A DNA stretch of 64,000 nt from Shinella sp032095155 (GTDB lineage Bacteria; Pseudomonadota; Alphaproteobacteria; Rhizobiales; Rhizobiaceae), in NCBI RefSeq assembly GCF_049199905.1, contig NZ_JBLZPK010000027.1, positions 1 to 64,000 on the forward strand. The letters run 5' to 3'. Each line of letters starts with the position of its first letter. Position 1 is the stretch's first letter. The position numbers were made by a program, and so were the translations under genes. Shown in pieces: positions 52,414 to 60,763 of the stretch. The notes under the pieces were generated by a model. It searched no databases. It was not told the origin of the DNA and saw only the letters and a program-made list of their open reading frames with translations.

Positions 52414-52737
52414 ATGGCTGAGGCCCATGACATGTTGTTCCGCACGCTTGCGGATCCGACGCGGCGCGCGCTCTTCGAGCGCCTGTGCCGCGAGGGGGAA
52501 AAGACGGTGGGGGCGCTGACGGCGCAGGCCGGGGTGTCGCAGCCTGTCGTCTCCAAACATCTCGGCCTGCTCAAACAGGCCGGCCTCGTGCGCGACCGCC
52601 ACGAGGGGCGGCAGACGCATTACAGCGCGCAGCTCGGCGCGCTCACCCCGCTGGTCGACTGGACCAGCCAGATGGCGCGGTTCTGGGAGCAGCGCTTCGA
52701 CGATCTCGAAAATTTGCTGAGGAGAATGGATCAATGA
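52414..52737 (+). CDS. ArsR-family repressor paired with AHSA1
   Basis: A 107-residue winged-helix regulator: LFRTLADPTRRALFERLCREGEKTVGALTAQAGVSQPVVSKHLGLLKQAGLV, then the wing DRHEGRQTHYS. No metal-binding cysteines of the classic ArsR/SmtB sensors are seen, so it belongs to the subgroup encoded with AHSA1/SRPBCC proteins. ATG 52414 has GAGG 10 nt upstream. Its TGA overlaps the ATG of the next gene. It probably represses its own operon (see promoter); the inducer is unknown. Confidence 0.9.
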   Translation: MAEAHDMLFRTLADPTRRALFERLCREGEKTVGALTAQAGVSQPVVSKHLGLLKQAGLVRDRHEGRQTHYSAQLGALTPLVDWTSQMARFWEQRFDDLENLLRRMDQ

Positions 52738-53162
52738 GCACTGCATCCGTGACGCGCTCCGTCGTCGTCGAGCGCGATATCGCCCATCCGCCGGAAAAGC
52801 TCTGGCGCGCGCTGACACAGCCGCACCTGATTTCGGAATGGCTGATGCGCAACGACGACTTCCAGCCCGTCGCCGGCCACGCGTTCCGGCTCAGCGGCGA
52901 CTGGGGCGGTGTCGATTGCGAGGTCCTGGCGGTCGAGCCCGGCAAGGCGCTGACCTATCGCTGGGACCACCCGCACGAGGACCCGGCCTTCAACCTCACG
53001 AGCGTGGTCAGCTTCACGCTCACGCCGACGGCGACGGGCACGCGCCTGCGCATGGAACAGACCGGTTTCCGTCCGGAACAGAAACAGGCCTTCGGCGGCG
53101 CCCGCTATGGCTGGGAAGCACATTTCACCAACCTCGAGCGGGTTCTGGCGGGACTGGAATAG
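52734..53162 (+). CDS. SRPBCC/AHSA1-domain protein
   Basis: A 142-residue START-like (SRPBCC) protein: VVERDIAHPPEKLWRALTQPHLISEWLMRNDDFQPVAGHAF (residues 9-50), then DCEVLAVEPGKALTYRW and the C-terminal YGWEAHFTNLERVL helix. The fold makes a deep hydrophobic cavity that binds small ligands. In the common ArsR-AHSA1 pair the repressor controls this gene; the physiological ligand is not known. Overlaps the ArsR gene by 4 nt. Confidence 0.9.
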   Translation: MSTASVTRSVVVERDIAHPPEKLWRALTQPHLISEWLMRNDDFQPVAGHAFRLSGDWGGVDCEVLAVEPGKALTYRWDHPHEDPAFNLTSVVSFTLTPTATGTRLRMEQTGFRPEQKQAFGGARYGWEAHFTNLERVLAGLE

Positions 53163-53174
53163 GGAGTAGTCACG

Positions 53175-53381
53175 ATGAACTGGAACCTTCTGATCCGTCA
53201 GTGCCACCGCTGGATTTCGATCCTCTTCACGCTTGCCGTGCTCGTCAACATCGCGGCGATGACGCAGGGCCAGCCACCGATCTGGATCGGCCTTCTGGCG
53301 CTCTTTCCGCTGATCCTTTTGCTGGTCAGCGGCCTCTATCTCTTCGCCCTGCCCTATATTGCACGCATACGACGCGGCTAG
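53175..53381 (+). CDS. Small two-helix membrane protein
   Basis: A 68-residue protein with two hydrophobic helices (WISILFTLAVLVNIAAM and IWIGLLALFPLILLLVSGLYLFAL) and a basic C-terminus. No known function. It lies 12 nt after the AHSA1 gene and 9 nt before the first DUF1801 gene, with a ribosome site (GGGAGTAG) before its ATG. It is thus probably part of this operon. Confidence 0.78.
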   Translation: MNWNLLIRQCHRWISILFTLAVLVNIAAMTQGQPPIWIGLLALFPLILLLVSGLYLFALPYIARIRRG

Positions 53382-53390
53382 GAGGCAAGG

Positions 53391-53801
53391 ATGAGCGATA
53401 AACCGGTGCTTTTATCCGGCGGCAACCCGCAAATCCCGAAAGGCGATGGCGACGGGCCGGTCCAGGCCTATATCGCCGCAATGCCGGGCTGGAAGAGCGA
53501 TGTCGGCCGCAGGCTGGATGCGCTGGTCGAAAAGACCGTGCCCGGTGTGGCCAAGGCGGTGAAGTGGAATTCGCCCTTCTATGGCAAGGCGGGCGACGGC
53601 TGGTTTCTCAGCTATCACTGTTTTGCGAAATACATAAAGCTGACCTTCTTTCGCGGCACCGCGCTCGATCCGGTACCGCCGGTCGCCTCGAAAACCGCGG
53701 AAACCCGCTATTTTCATATTCACGAGGGCGAAGCGCTCGATGAAGCGTTGCTTTCCGGCTGGATCCGGCAGGCAAGCATGCTTCCCGGCGAGCGCCTCTG
53801 A
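53391..53801 (+). CDS. DUF1801 (YdhG-like) protein, copy 1
   Basis: A 136-residue protein of the DUF1801 / YdeI-like family: VQAYIAAMPGWKSDVGRRLDALVEKTVPGVAKAVKWNSPFYGKAGDGWF, then KYIKLTFFRGTAL and HIHEGEALDEALLSGWIRQA. It has a conserved Trp and Lys pocket but no established activity. These genes are often next to ArsR-AHSA1 pairs. The ATG is preceded by AGGAGGCAAGG. Confidence 0.85.
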   Translation: MSDKPVLLSGGNPQIPKGDGDGPVQAYIAAMPGWKSDVGRRLDALVEKTVPGVAKAVKWNSPFYGKAGDGWFLSYHCFAKYIKLTFFRGTALDPVPPVASKTAETRYFHIHEGEALDEALLSGWIRQASMLPGERL

Positions 53802-53815
53802 CACAGGATGAGATC

Positions 53816-54214
53816 ATGAGCACGGCTGAAACCGAATCCCCTTCGATGCTGATCGACAAGCGCATAACCGAGCTCGCCGACTGGCGCGGCGACATGCTGG
53901 CGCGGCTGCGAGCACTGATCAAGCAGGCCGATCCTGATGTGACCGAGGAATGGAAGTGGCGCGGCGTGCCCGTCTGGGAGCATGACGGCATCCTCTGCAC
54001 CGGCGAGACCTACAAATCCGTCGTAAAGATGACCTTCGCCAAGGGCGCGTCGCTCGACGATCCCGCCGGTCTCTTCAACTCCAGCCTGGAAGGCAACACG
54101 CGCCGCGCCATCGATTTCCGGGAGGGCGAGGCCATCGACGAAGACGCGCTGAAGGCGCTAATCCGCGCGGCCGTCGCTTTGAACCAAATCTCCCGCGCCA
54201 AGAAGAAGAAGTAG
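53816..54214 (+). CDS. DUF1801 family protein, copy 2
   Basis: A 132-residue relative of the preceding protein: ELADWRGDMLARLRALIKQADPDVTEEWKWRGVPVWEHDGILCTGETYKSVVKMTFAKGASLDDPAGLFN, then RRAIDFREGEAIDEDALKALI, read across residues 16-120. It ends in a lysine tail (RAKKKK). The two copies share the same layout but are well diverged, so they are old paralogues rather than a fresh duplication. Last gene of the ArsR operon; a hairpin (54219-54236) follows. Confidence 0.83.
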   Translation: MSTAETESPSMLIDKRITELADWRGDMLARLRALIKQADPDVTEEWKWRGVPVWEHDGILCTGETYKSVVKMTFAKGASLDDPAGLFNSSLEGNTRRAIDFREGEAIDEDALKALIRAAVALNQISRAKKKK

Positions 54215-54218
54215 ATAT

Positions 54219-54236
54219 CGGCGGCTTTTGCCGCCG
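54219..54236 (+). terminator. Hairpin after the DUF1801 operon
   Basis: A 7-bp stem cggcggc / gccgccg around a TTTT loop, 4 nt after the last stop codon. There is no T-tail, so it is a weak terminator candidate. Confidence 0.35.
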
Positions 54237-54443
54237 GTGACGTCCGCAAAATGCCTGATTTGCCTTGGAGAACGCGAGGCTGCGTCGGATTGCGTGGTAT
54301 CAATCCGGCGAAATACGCTCTAGACTTGCCGAAACGGTTGAAATCGCGCGCCGCATTCTGCATGTGACAGCGTAAAACCGTAACGTTCGGGCCGGGCTCC
54401 GTGAGGGAACCTTCGCACACGGGCGACAAGACGAGGCTTGAGA

Positions 54444-56363
54444 GTGACCCAGACGCCAGCCACCCCCCTGCTCGACAAGGTCCGCATTCCCGCAGACCTG
54501 AAGGCCGTGGACGATCGCGACCTGCCGCAGCTCGCCAGCGAGCTGCGCGCGGAAATGATCGACGCCGTCTCGCGCACGGGCGGCCATCTCGGCGCAGGCC
54601 TCGGCGTGGTGGAACTCACCATCGCCATCCACAAGGTCTTCAACACGCCCGACGACCGGCTGATCTTCGATGTCGGCCACCAGTGCTACCCGCACAAGAT
54701 CCTGACGGGCCGGCGCGACCGCATCCGCACGCTGCGCCAGGAAGACGGCCTTTCCGGCTTTACCCGCCGCGCCGAGAGCGAATACGACCCCTTCGGCGCC
54801 GCCCATTCCTCGACCTCGATTTCCGCCGGCCTCGGCATGGCGGTCGCCGCCGATCTTTCCGGCGCAAACCGCAATGTCATCGCCATCATCGGCGACGGCG
54901 CCATGTCGGCCGGCATGGCCTATGAGGCGCTGAACAATGCCGGCGCGCTCGATGCACGCCTCATCGTCATCCTCAACGACAACGACATGTCGATTGCGCC
55001 GCCGACGGGCGCGATGAGCGCCTATCTCGCGCGCCTCGCCTCGGGCCGCACCTATATGGGCTTCCGCGAGTTCGGCAAGAAACTGACGGCCTATCTCGGC
55101 AAGAAGGTCGACCGGGCGATTACCCGCGCCGTCGAGCATGCGCGCGGTTACGTAACCGGCGGCACGCTGTTCGAGGAGATGGGTTTCTACCATATCGGCC
55201 CGATCGACGGTCATTCCTTCGAGCACCTGCTGCCCGTGCTGCGCAATGTGCGCGACAATTCCAAGGGTCCGGTGCTGATCCATGTGGTGACGCAGAAGGG
55301 CAAGGGCTATCCGCCGGCCGAAGCCGCCGCCGACAAGTATCACGGCGTCAACACCTTCGACGTCATTACCGGCACGCAGGCCAAGGCCAAGCCGAATGCG
55401 CCGAGCTACACCTCCGTCTTCGGCGAGGCCCTGGTGAAGGAAGCCGGCTTCGACGAAAAGATCGTCGGCGTTACCGCCGCCATGCCCAACGGTACCGGCA
55501 TCGACAAGCTAGCCGCCGCCTATCCCATGCGCACCTTCGACGTGGGCATTGCCGAACAGCATGCCGTGACCTTCGCCGCCGGGCTCGCCGCCGAGGGCTA
55601 CAAGCCGTTCTGCGCGCTCTACTCCACCTTTCTGCAGCGCGGCTACGACCAAGTGGTGCACGACGTCGCCATCCAGGGCCTGCCTGTGCGCTTCCCCATC
55701 GACCGCGCCGGTTTCGTCGGCGCCGACGGCCCGACCCATGCCGGTTCCTTCGACACGACCTATCTCGCGACCCTGCCCGGCTTCGTGGTGATGGCCGCCG
55801 CCGACGAGGCGGAGCTGAAGCACATGGTGCGCACCGCCGCCGCCTATGACGACGGCCCGATCTCCTTCCGCTATCCGCGCGGCGAAGGTGTCGGCGTCGA
55901 TATGCCGCCCCGTGGTGAAATCCTGGAGATCGGCAAGGGCCGCGTCGTCAAGCAGGGCTCGAAGGTGGCGCTCTTGTCCTTCGGCACCCGCCTTGCCGAT
56001 TGTCTGCTGGCCGCCGAAGACCTCGACGCGTCGGGTCTTTCCACGACGGTCGCCGATGCGCGCTTCGCCAAGCCCCTCGACCACGACCTGATCCGCCAGC
56101 TTGCCCGCCACCACGAGGTGCTGATCACCATCGAGGAAGGCGCCGTCGGCGGCTTCGGCAGCCATGTGCTGCAGTTCCTCGCCATGGAAGGCCTGCTCGA
56201 TCACGGGCTGAAGGTGCGTCCGCTGGTGCTGCCCGATATCTGGATGGAACAGGCCAAACCCGAGGCGATGTACGCCAAGGCCGGGCTGGACCGCGCCGGC
56301 ATCGTCTCGACGGTGTTCAAGGCGCTCGGCCAGAAGGCCGTTGACGTGGGCGCGGCGGGCTGA
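54444..56363 (+). CDS. dxs: 1-deoxy-D-xylulose-5-phosphate synthase
   Basis: A 639-residue thiamine-diphosphate enzyme joining pyruvate and glyceraldehyde-3-phosphate, the first step of the MEP isoprenoid pathway. Markers are DVGHQCYPHKILTGRRD, the ThDP motif GDGAMSAGMAYEALNNAG...NDN, DVGIAEQHAVTFAAGLA (catalytic Glu), and the transketolase C-domain FGTRLADCLLAAE. GTG 54444 has GAGG 7 nt upstream and gives VTQTPATPLLD; TTG 54438 is too close to that site. The later MEP enzyme IspH is at 16713-17714. Confidence 0.96.
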   Translation: MTQTPATPLLDKVRIPADLKAVDDRDLPQLASELRAEMIDAVSRTGGHLGAGLGVVELTIAIHKVFNTPDDRLIFDVGHQCYPHKILTGRRDRIRTLRQEDGLSGFTRRAESEYDPFGAAHSSTSISAGLGMAVAADLSGANRNVIAIIGDGAMSAGMAYEALNNAGALDARLIVILNDNDMSIAPPTGAMSAYLARLASGRTYMGFREFGKKLTAYLGKKVDRAITRAVEHARGYVTGGTLFEEMGFYHIGPIDGHSFEHLLPVLRNVRDNSKGPVLIHVVTQKGKGYPPAEAAADKYHGVNTFDVITGTQAKAKPNAPSYTSVFGEALVKEAGFDEKIVGVTAAMPNGTGIDKLAAAYPMRTFDVGIAEQHAVTFAAGLAAEGYKPFCALYSTFLQRGYDQVVHDVAIQGLPVRFPIDRAGFVGADGPTHAGSFDTTYLATLPGFVVMAAADEAELKHMVRTAAAYDDGPISFRYPRGEGVGVDMPPRGEILEIGKGRVVKQGSKVALLSFGTRLADCLLAAEDLDASGLSTTVADARFAKPLDHDLIRQLARHHEVLITIEEGAVGGFGSHVLQFLAMEGLLDHGLKVRPLVLPDIWMEQAKPEAMYAKAGLDRAGIVSTVFKALGQKAVDVGAAG

Positions 56364-56373
56364 GCAGCGCGCC

Positions 56374-57384
56374 TTACTGCACCCCGCTCGGCTTCAGCAG
56401 CAAAATATCGATCTCGTTGGTCGGCGTGAAATCCTTGGCCTTCATTTCGAAGGTCGTCGGGCCGGTCTTCTTGATGCCCTCGCCGCAGAAGCTGACGAGA
56501 TTTTCCGCAGCACCCTTATCGATGGTCAGTGAGAAATCCTTGATCGGCCCGCCCCAATTGGCGCCGGTCGACAGGATGTAGGAAATCCAGTTCTCGAAGA
56601 GATAGGGCTTTCCGGCCTGCATATCCTTTTCCGCCTGCTGGGCGCGGCGCACGATATTGTCCTCGATGCAGTAGCGCTTGACGTAGTCCTGATAGCGCTC
56701 GCCCTTCGGCTGGCCGTCCTCCAGGAAGGAAATGCCGACCGTGCCGCCGACGCTGGGCTTGTAGCGGTGCTGCACCGTCACTTGCCTGCCCGCCGGAAAG
56801 GTCGTGCGCCACCAATAGACCGACTTCAGCGACCAGAGCGGCGTGCGGTAGTCTTTCATGCCTGTGACGTCGTCGTCATAGGTATCGATGAAGATGAGGC
56901 CGCGGGCGATCCAGTCGGCGGCGACGTCGTCAGGCAGGTTCTTAAGCGCCTCCTTGGCGGCCTTGGACATCGGCAGGAGCGGAATGCCCTGGGCTTTCAG
57001 GTCCTCCGTCACGTCGATATCGGAGGCATAGGCGCGCTGCTGGAGGGTGACGGCCACCGCCTTGCCATCCTGCGCGGCGGTGAAGCCGAGGTAATTGTCC
57101 GTCTCGAAATCGTCGATCGCGATATTGGCATAGGGATCGCCGCCGATATCTGGCATCGGGAAGGCGACGAGGCCGGAGACGTCCTTGTCCGAGCTGTTGG
57201 TAAAGACATAATCGACGCGGATTTCGCTCGGCGAGATGAACAGCGCTTCCTTCGTCATCTCCACCTCGGGCGTGCGCACGAAGGTGAGCCCGCCCGTCTT
57301 CAGCTCCGCCATCGTGTCATTGGCAAAAGCCGGTGCGGCCGAAAGCGCAAGCAAAAGCGGCAGATGGCGGAGCGTGTTCTTCAT
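56374..57384 (-). CDS. DUF4424 exported protein
   Basis: A 336-residue periplasmic protein with signal peptide MKNTLRHLPLLLALSAAPAFA. The mature part matches DUF4424: GGLTFVRTPEVEMTKEALFISPSEIRVDYVFTNSSDKDV, LVAFPMPDIGG, YWWRTTFPAGRQVTVQHRYKPSVGG across residues 20-230, with a conserved Cys pair (RYCIEDN and SFCGEGI). Function unknown. The start is ATG 57384 because of the signal peptide; 11 upstream codons are open but unconserved. Convergent with dxs (10-nt gap). Confidence 0.86.
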   Translation of the reverse strand: MKNTLRHLPLLLALSAAPAFANDTMAELKTGGLTFVRTPEVEMTKEALFISPSEIRVDYVFTNSSDKDVSGLVAFPMPDIGGDPYANIAIDDFETDNYLGFTAAQDGKAVAVTLQQRAYASDIDVTEDLKAQGIPLLPMSKAAKEALKNLPDDVAADWIARGLIFIDTYDDDVTGMKDYRTPLWSLKSVYWWRTTFPAGRQVTVQHRYKPSVGGTVGISFLEDGQPKGERYQDYVKRYCIEDNIVRRAQQAEKDMQAGKPYLFENWISYILSTGANWGGPIKDFSLTIDKGAAENLVSFCGEGIKKTGPTTFEMKAKDFTPTNEIDILLLKPSGVQ

Positions 57385-57465
57385 GGCGATCCTCGTGACG
57401 TGTCGGCGTGATAACAACCGAAATTTCTTGGCGCGGCAAGCGACGCGACAGGCCGCTTACAAAGT

Positions 57466-57514
57466 TTAGAGCAATTCGCTGTCCCAACACGCTACGATTG
57501 CGAATTCGCTCTAA
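57466..57514. repeat. Imperfect palindrome of rhizobial repeat type
   Basis: ttagagcaattcgc (57466-57479) and gcgaattcgctctaa (57500-57514) are inverted copies differing by one inserted base, with 20 nt between. The AGAGCAATTC core is common in dispersed rhizobial palindromes. It lies in the 265-bp gap between DUF4424 and the next gene. Confidence 0.55.
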
Positions 57515-57649
57515 GAAGCTGATAATGATGAATCCCAGGAGCCACGCTGCATGAGCAACATTCTGTCTATGCTGTGAATGTCGCCCAGCCCCACGGCCGT
57601 TCCACGCATTCCCGATCGTCCGAAATCAAAATCAACCGAGGACAAGACT

Positions 57650-58102
57650 ATGAAGCCAGTTCGCCAGATGCTCCTTGCCGCTCCCTTGATCATAGCGGGC
57701 GCGGCGGCCGCATTCGCGGATGAAAGCAGCGTCAATCAGACGATAGACCAGCAGTTGGGTGACCACACGAAGTATCAGGCTGTCATTGTCGCCCTTCAAA
57801 AGGCTGTCGCGGCACAGGATGCGAAGGGCGTTGCCGCCCTCGTCAGCTACCCGATCGGCGTCAAGGTCAACGGAAAGGAGACCAACATCAAATCCGCCAA
57901 GGCGTTCGAGCAACACTACAAGGCCATCATGACGCCTGAAATCACCAAGGCAGTCACCGATCAGAAATACGAGGATCTATTCGTCAACTACCAAGGCATC
58001 ATGTTCGGCGACGGCCAAGTCTGGATCAACGGCATCTGCACGGACGACACCTGCAAGAATTTCGACGTGAAGGTGCAGACCATACAGGACGGCCCGAAAT
58101 GA
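57650..58102 (+). CDS. Exported NTF2-like small protein
   Basis: A 150-residue protein with a signal peptide (MKPVRQMLLAAPLIIAGAAAAFA). The mature domain (VIVALQKAVAAQDAKGVAALVSYPI, then LFVNYQGIMFGDGQVWINGIC) has the helix-helix then curved-sheet pattern of NTF2-fold proteins, with a Cys pair (GICTDDTC) that may be oxidised. No catalytic assignment. GAGGA lies 7 nt before ATG 57650, which the signal peptide confirms. Its codon use is a little less GC-biased than that of its neighbours. Confidence 0.75.
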   Translation: MKPVRQMLLAAPLIIAGAAAAFADESSVNQTIDQQLGDHTKYQAVIVALQKAVAAQDAKGVAALVSYPIGVKVNGKETNIKSAKAFEQHYKAIMTPEITKAVTDQKYEDLFVNYQGIMFGDGQVWINGICTDDTCKNFDVKVQTIQDGPK

Positions 58103-58328
58103 TCCGCGCTACCGCCGTCATCACGGCGTCATGACAGCGTCCTCGGAATCAGCCACGGCGACTGCCGCGATGCTGCGAAAATTCGCCGTGGCGAGACCCG
58201 GGACTTCAGTGCACCCTTTCTCAACCATCCCGTTTTGCAACCGCGTAACCACATCCCTTGGCCGTTGCGAAACCTCCGGCTGCTAGTGTCCCTGCAACGA
58301 AAAGAAAGACCGGACAGGGATTTTCACC
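58103..58328. other. Gene-free spacer between two small exported genes
   Basis: About 225 bp with no convincing frame. It presumably holds the promoter of the 58329 gene; I saw no clear terminator or operator. Confidence 0.4.
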
Positions 58329-58601
58329 ATGCGATACGCGCTGCTCGCGGCTCTTGCCGCCACGCTTTGCCATGCCTCCATCGCGGCCGCCGAAGAGCGG
58401 CCGGAGCACGACCCGGCCATCGAGGCCGCGGCAATCGCCATTCTGCAGAAGAAGCTGCCTGACATTCGCAAGTCGCACGACATAGCCGGCGACCCCGGTC
58501 TCGTGCGCGCAGCGCGCGAAGAGGCGAGACCGCAGGGCATCTCCGCGCTGATCGACCTCGATTCGGCGAAGAATTTCCCCGGGCGCATCATCTGGCTCTA
58601 G
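58329..58601 (+). CDS. Small exported hypothetical protein
   Basis: A 90-residue protein. The signal peptide is MRYALLAALAATLCHASIAAA and the mature part is charged: EHDPAIEAAAIAILQKKLPDIRKSHDI, ending in FPGRIIWL. No known domain. The frame, signal peptide and AGGGA ribosome region support it as real. It is followed directly by two palindromes. Function unknown. Confidence 0.6.
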   Translation: MRYALLAALAATLCHASIAAAEERPEHDPAIEAAAIAILQKKLPDIRKSHDIAGDPGLVRAAREEARPQGISALIDLDSAKNFPGRIIWL

Positions 58602-58602
58602 A

Positions 58603-58700
58603 GTTTGTCAGGGAAAAGTGGGAACCGGTTTTCCCGAAAAGACAAACGAAAACAAAAGAAGCGAGAGTATGTCTGGTTCAGCCTGAGCCAGACATACTCT
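58603..58700. repeat. Two adjacent palindromes before tlyA
   Basis: The first has arms gtttgtc (58603-58609) and gacaaac (58641-58647) with inner GGGAAAA / TTTTCCC, resembling the dispersed AGGGAAAAGTG-type rhizobial palindromes. The second is an 18-bp near-perfect hairpin, agagtatgtctggttcag (58664-58681) with ctgagccagacatactct (58683-58700). Together they separate the accessory block from tlyA. Confidence 0.65.
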
Positions 58701-58744
58701 AAGCCGGGGCTTGCCACCTGCTCCATGAGGCGTCATGAGAGGCA

Positions 58745-59497
58745 ATGTCCCGACCTATCGAAACCATCCGCCTCGACCAGCTCCTGCTGAATGCCGGCCT
58801 CGTCGCCAGCCGCTCCCGCGCGCGCGACGCCATTTCGCGCGGCACCGTGCGCGTCAACGGCCGCACCGTTACCAAGCCGAGCTCCACCTTCCCCGCCAAT
58901 GTAAAGATCGAGATCGACGATCCCGCCCAGGCCTATGTGTCGCGCGCCGCGTTGAAGCTGAAGGCGGCGCTCGATGAATTCGGCCTCGACCCTGCCGGGC
59001 TCGACTGTCTCGATATCGGCGCCTCGACCGGCGGCTTTACCGATGTCCTCTTGGAACGCGGCGCAAACCATGTCATCGCCGTCGATGTCGGCCATGACCA
59101 GCTGCACCCCCGGCTGCGGGAGGACGAGCGCATCACCAATTACGAGGGCCTGAATGCCCGCGTGCTCGACGAGGACCATCTCGAAGATCGCGAGATCAGC
59201 GTCGTCGTCTCCGACGTCTCCTTCATCTCGCTGAAGCTCGCATTGCCGCCGGCGCTCGGCTTTGCCGAACCCGGCGCCTTCTGCGTCCTGCTCGTCAAGC
59301 CGCAGTTCGAGGCCGGCCGTGAGGCGATCAGCAAGGCGGGGCTCCTGAAGGATCCCGAAAGCGCGCCGGCCGTTGCCGCGGAACTCGAACGCTGGCTTGT
59401 GGAAGACATGGGCTGGCAGAGCCTCGGCCTCATCCCCTCGCCGATTGCCGGCGGTGACGGCAATGTCGAGTTCCTGCTGGGAGGCCGCAAGCCATGA
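58745..59497 (+). CDS. tlyA: TlyA-family rRNA 2'-O-methyltransferase
   Basis: A 250-residue protein with an N-terminal S4 RNA-binding domain (RLDQLLLNAGLVASRSRARDAISRGTVRVNG) and a FtsJ-like methyltransferase domain (LDCLDIGASTGGFTDVLLERGA, then VVVSDVSFISLKLALPPAL, and LVKPQFEAGRE with a catalytic Lys). TlyA methylates cytidines of 16S and 23S rRNA; older names call it hemolysin A. Overlaps the next gene by 4 nt, so both RNA methyltransferases are coupled. Confidence 0.94.
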   Translation: MSRPIETIRLDQLLLNAGLVASRSRARDAISRGTVRVNGRTVTKPSSTFPANVKIEIDDPAQAYVSRAALKLKAALDEFGLDPAGLDCLDIGASTGGFTDVLLERGANHVIAVDVGHDQLHPRLREDERITNYEGLNARVLDEDHLEDREISVVVSDVSFISLKLALPPALGFAEPGAFCVLLVKPQFEAGREAISKAGLLKDPESAPAVAAELERWLVEDMGWQSLGLIPSPIAGGDGNVEFLLGGRKP

Positions 59498-60747
59498 CGA
59501 CGGAAACCCTCACCATCGCCCGGCTCGGCAGCGGCGGCGACGGCATTGCGGAAACGGCCGGCGGCCCGGTCTATGTGCCGTTCACGCTGCCCGGCGAAGT
59601 CGTCGCCGTGGCGCGCGTGAAGAACCATGGCACGGTCATGTCGATGTCCGAGGTCTCGCCCGAGCGGGTAACGCCGCCCTGCGCGCATTTCGGCCCTGAC
59701 GGCAGGAACGGCACCTGCGGCGGCTGCACGCTGCAGCATGCCGGCGATGCGCTCTACCATGACTTCAAGCGCAACCTCGTCGTCCAGGCGCTGAAATCCA
59801 AGGGCCTGACGCCCGAGGTGGCACCGCTCGTCATCGCCCGCCCCGGCGAGCGCCGCCGCGTCGTCTTCACCCTGCGCAGGACGGAAAAGGACATGCTGGT
59901 CGGCTTCAACCAGGCCGGCAGCCACCATATCGTCTCCATCGATCACTGTCCGATTTCGAGCGACGGCATCATCTCGAAGCTCGAAGCGATCCGCCGCGTC
60001 GGGGCTGCCATTGCGACCTCGGCCGAGCCGTTCCGCGTCACGGTGCTGGAAACGCTTGGCGGTCTCGACCTCGCCTTCGAGGGCGTCAAGAAGGTCGGCG
60101 ACCGGGAGCGCCGCGCCGTCACCGAGACCGTGCTTGCGCTGCGCGCCGGCATCAACCGCGTCTCCAGCGACGGCGAGATCGTCATCGAGCCGCAGAAGCC
60201 GGAAATCGAATTTTCCGGCGTGCGCGTCTCCCCGCCCGCCGGCGGCTTCACCCAGGCGACGAAGCCCGCCGAGGATGCCATGGCCGAGATCGTGCTGACG
60301 GCGCTCGGCAAGGCCAAGCGCGTCGCCGATCTCTTCGCCGGCTCCGGCACCTTCGCGCTCAGGATCGCCCGCCAGGCCAAGGTGCATGCCGTCGAGGGCG
60401 ACGAGAAGGCGCTGAAGGCGCTGGATTTCGCCGCGCGCAACACCCAGGGCCTCAAGCCTGTGACGGTGGAAAAACGCGACCTCTTCCGCCGCCCGCTGAT
60501 GACCTCGGAACTGAAGGCCTACGACGCCGTGGTCTTCGACCCGCCGCGCGCGGGTGCGGAAGACCAGTGCAAGGAACTCGCCCGCTCCGGCGTCAAGACC
60601 ATCGTCGCCATCTCCTGCAACCCGATCAGCCTCGCCCGCGACCTCGCTATCCTGACGGAAGCCGGCTACCGCATCCGCCTCGTCACACCGGTCGACCAGT
60701 TTCTCTGGTCGGCGCATGTGGAAGCGGTCGCGGTGCTGGAGAAGTAA
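59494..60747 (+). CDS. TrmA/RlmD-family m5U RNA methyltransferase
   Basis: A 417-residue SAM-dependent methyltransferase. It has an N-terminal TRAM-like domain (IARLGSGGDGIAE, VYVPFTLPGEVV), an iron-sulfur cysteine set (CAHFGPDGRNGTCGGCTLQH plus Cys in DHCPIS), the SAM site DLFAGSGTFALRIA, the motif VFDPPRAGAEDQC and the catalytic Cys in AISCNPISLARDLA. It makes 5-methyluridine in rRNA or tRNA; which base cannot be told (RlmD-like because of the cluster). It forms an operon with tlyA. Confidence 0.92.
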   Translation: MTTETLTIARLGSGGDGIAETAGGPVYVPFTLPGEVVAVARVKNHGTVMSMSEVSPERVTPPCAHFGPDGRNGTCGGCTLQHAGDALYHDFKRNLVVQALKSKGLTPEVAPLVIARPGERRRVVFTLRRTEKDMLVGFNQAGSHHIVSIDHCPISSDGIISKLEAIRRVGAAIATSAEPFRVTVLETLGGLDLAFEGVKKVGDRERRAVTETVLALRAGINRVSSDGEIVIEPQKPEIEFSGVRVSPPAGGFTQATKPAEDAMAEIVLTALGKAKRVADLFAGSGTFALRIARQAKVHAVEGDEKALKALDFAARNTQGLKPVTVEKRDLFRRPLMTSELKAYDAVVFDPPRAGAEDQCKELARSGVKTIVAISCNPISLARDLAILTEAGYRIRLVTPVDQFLWSAHVEAVAVLEK

Positions 60748-60763
60748 GCGACCGCAACTCGCC

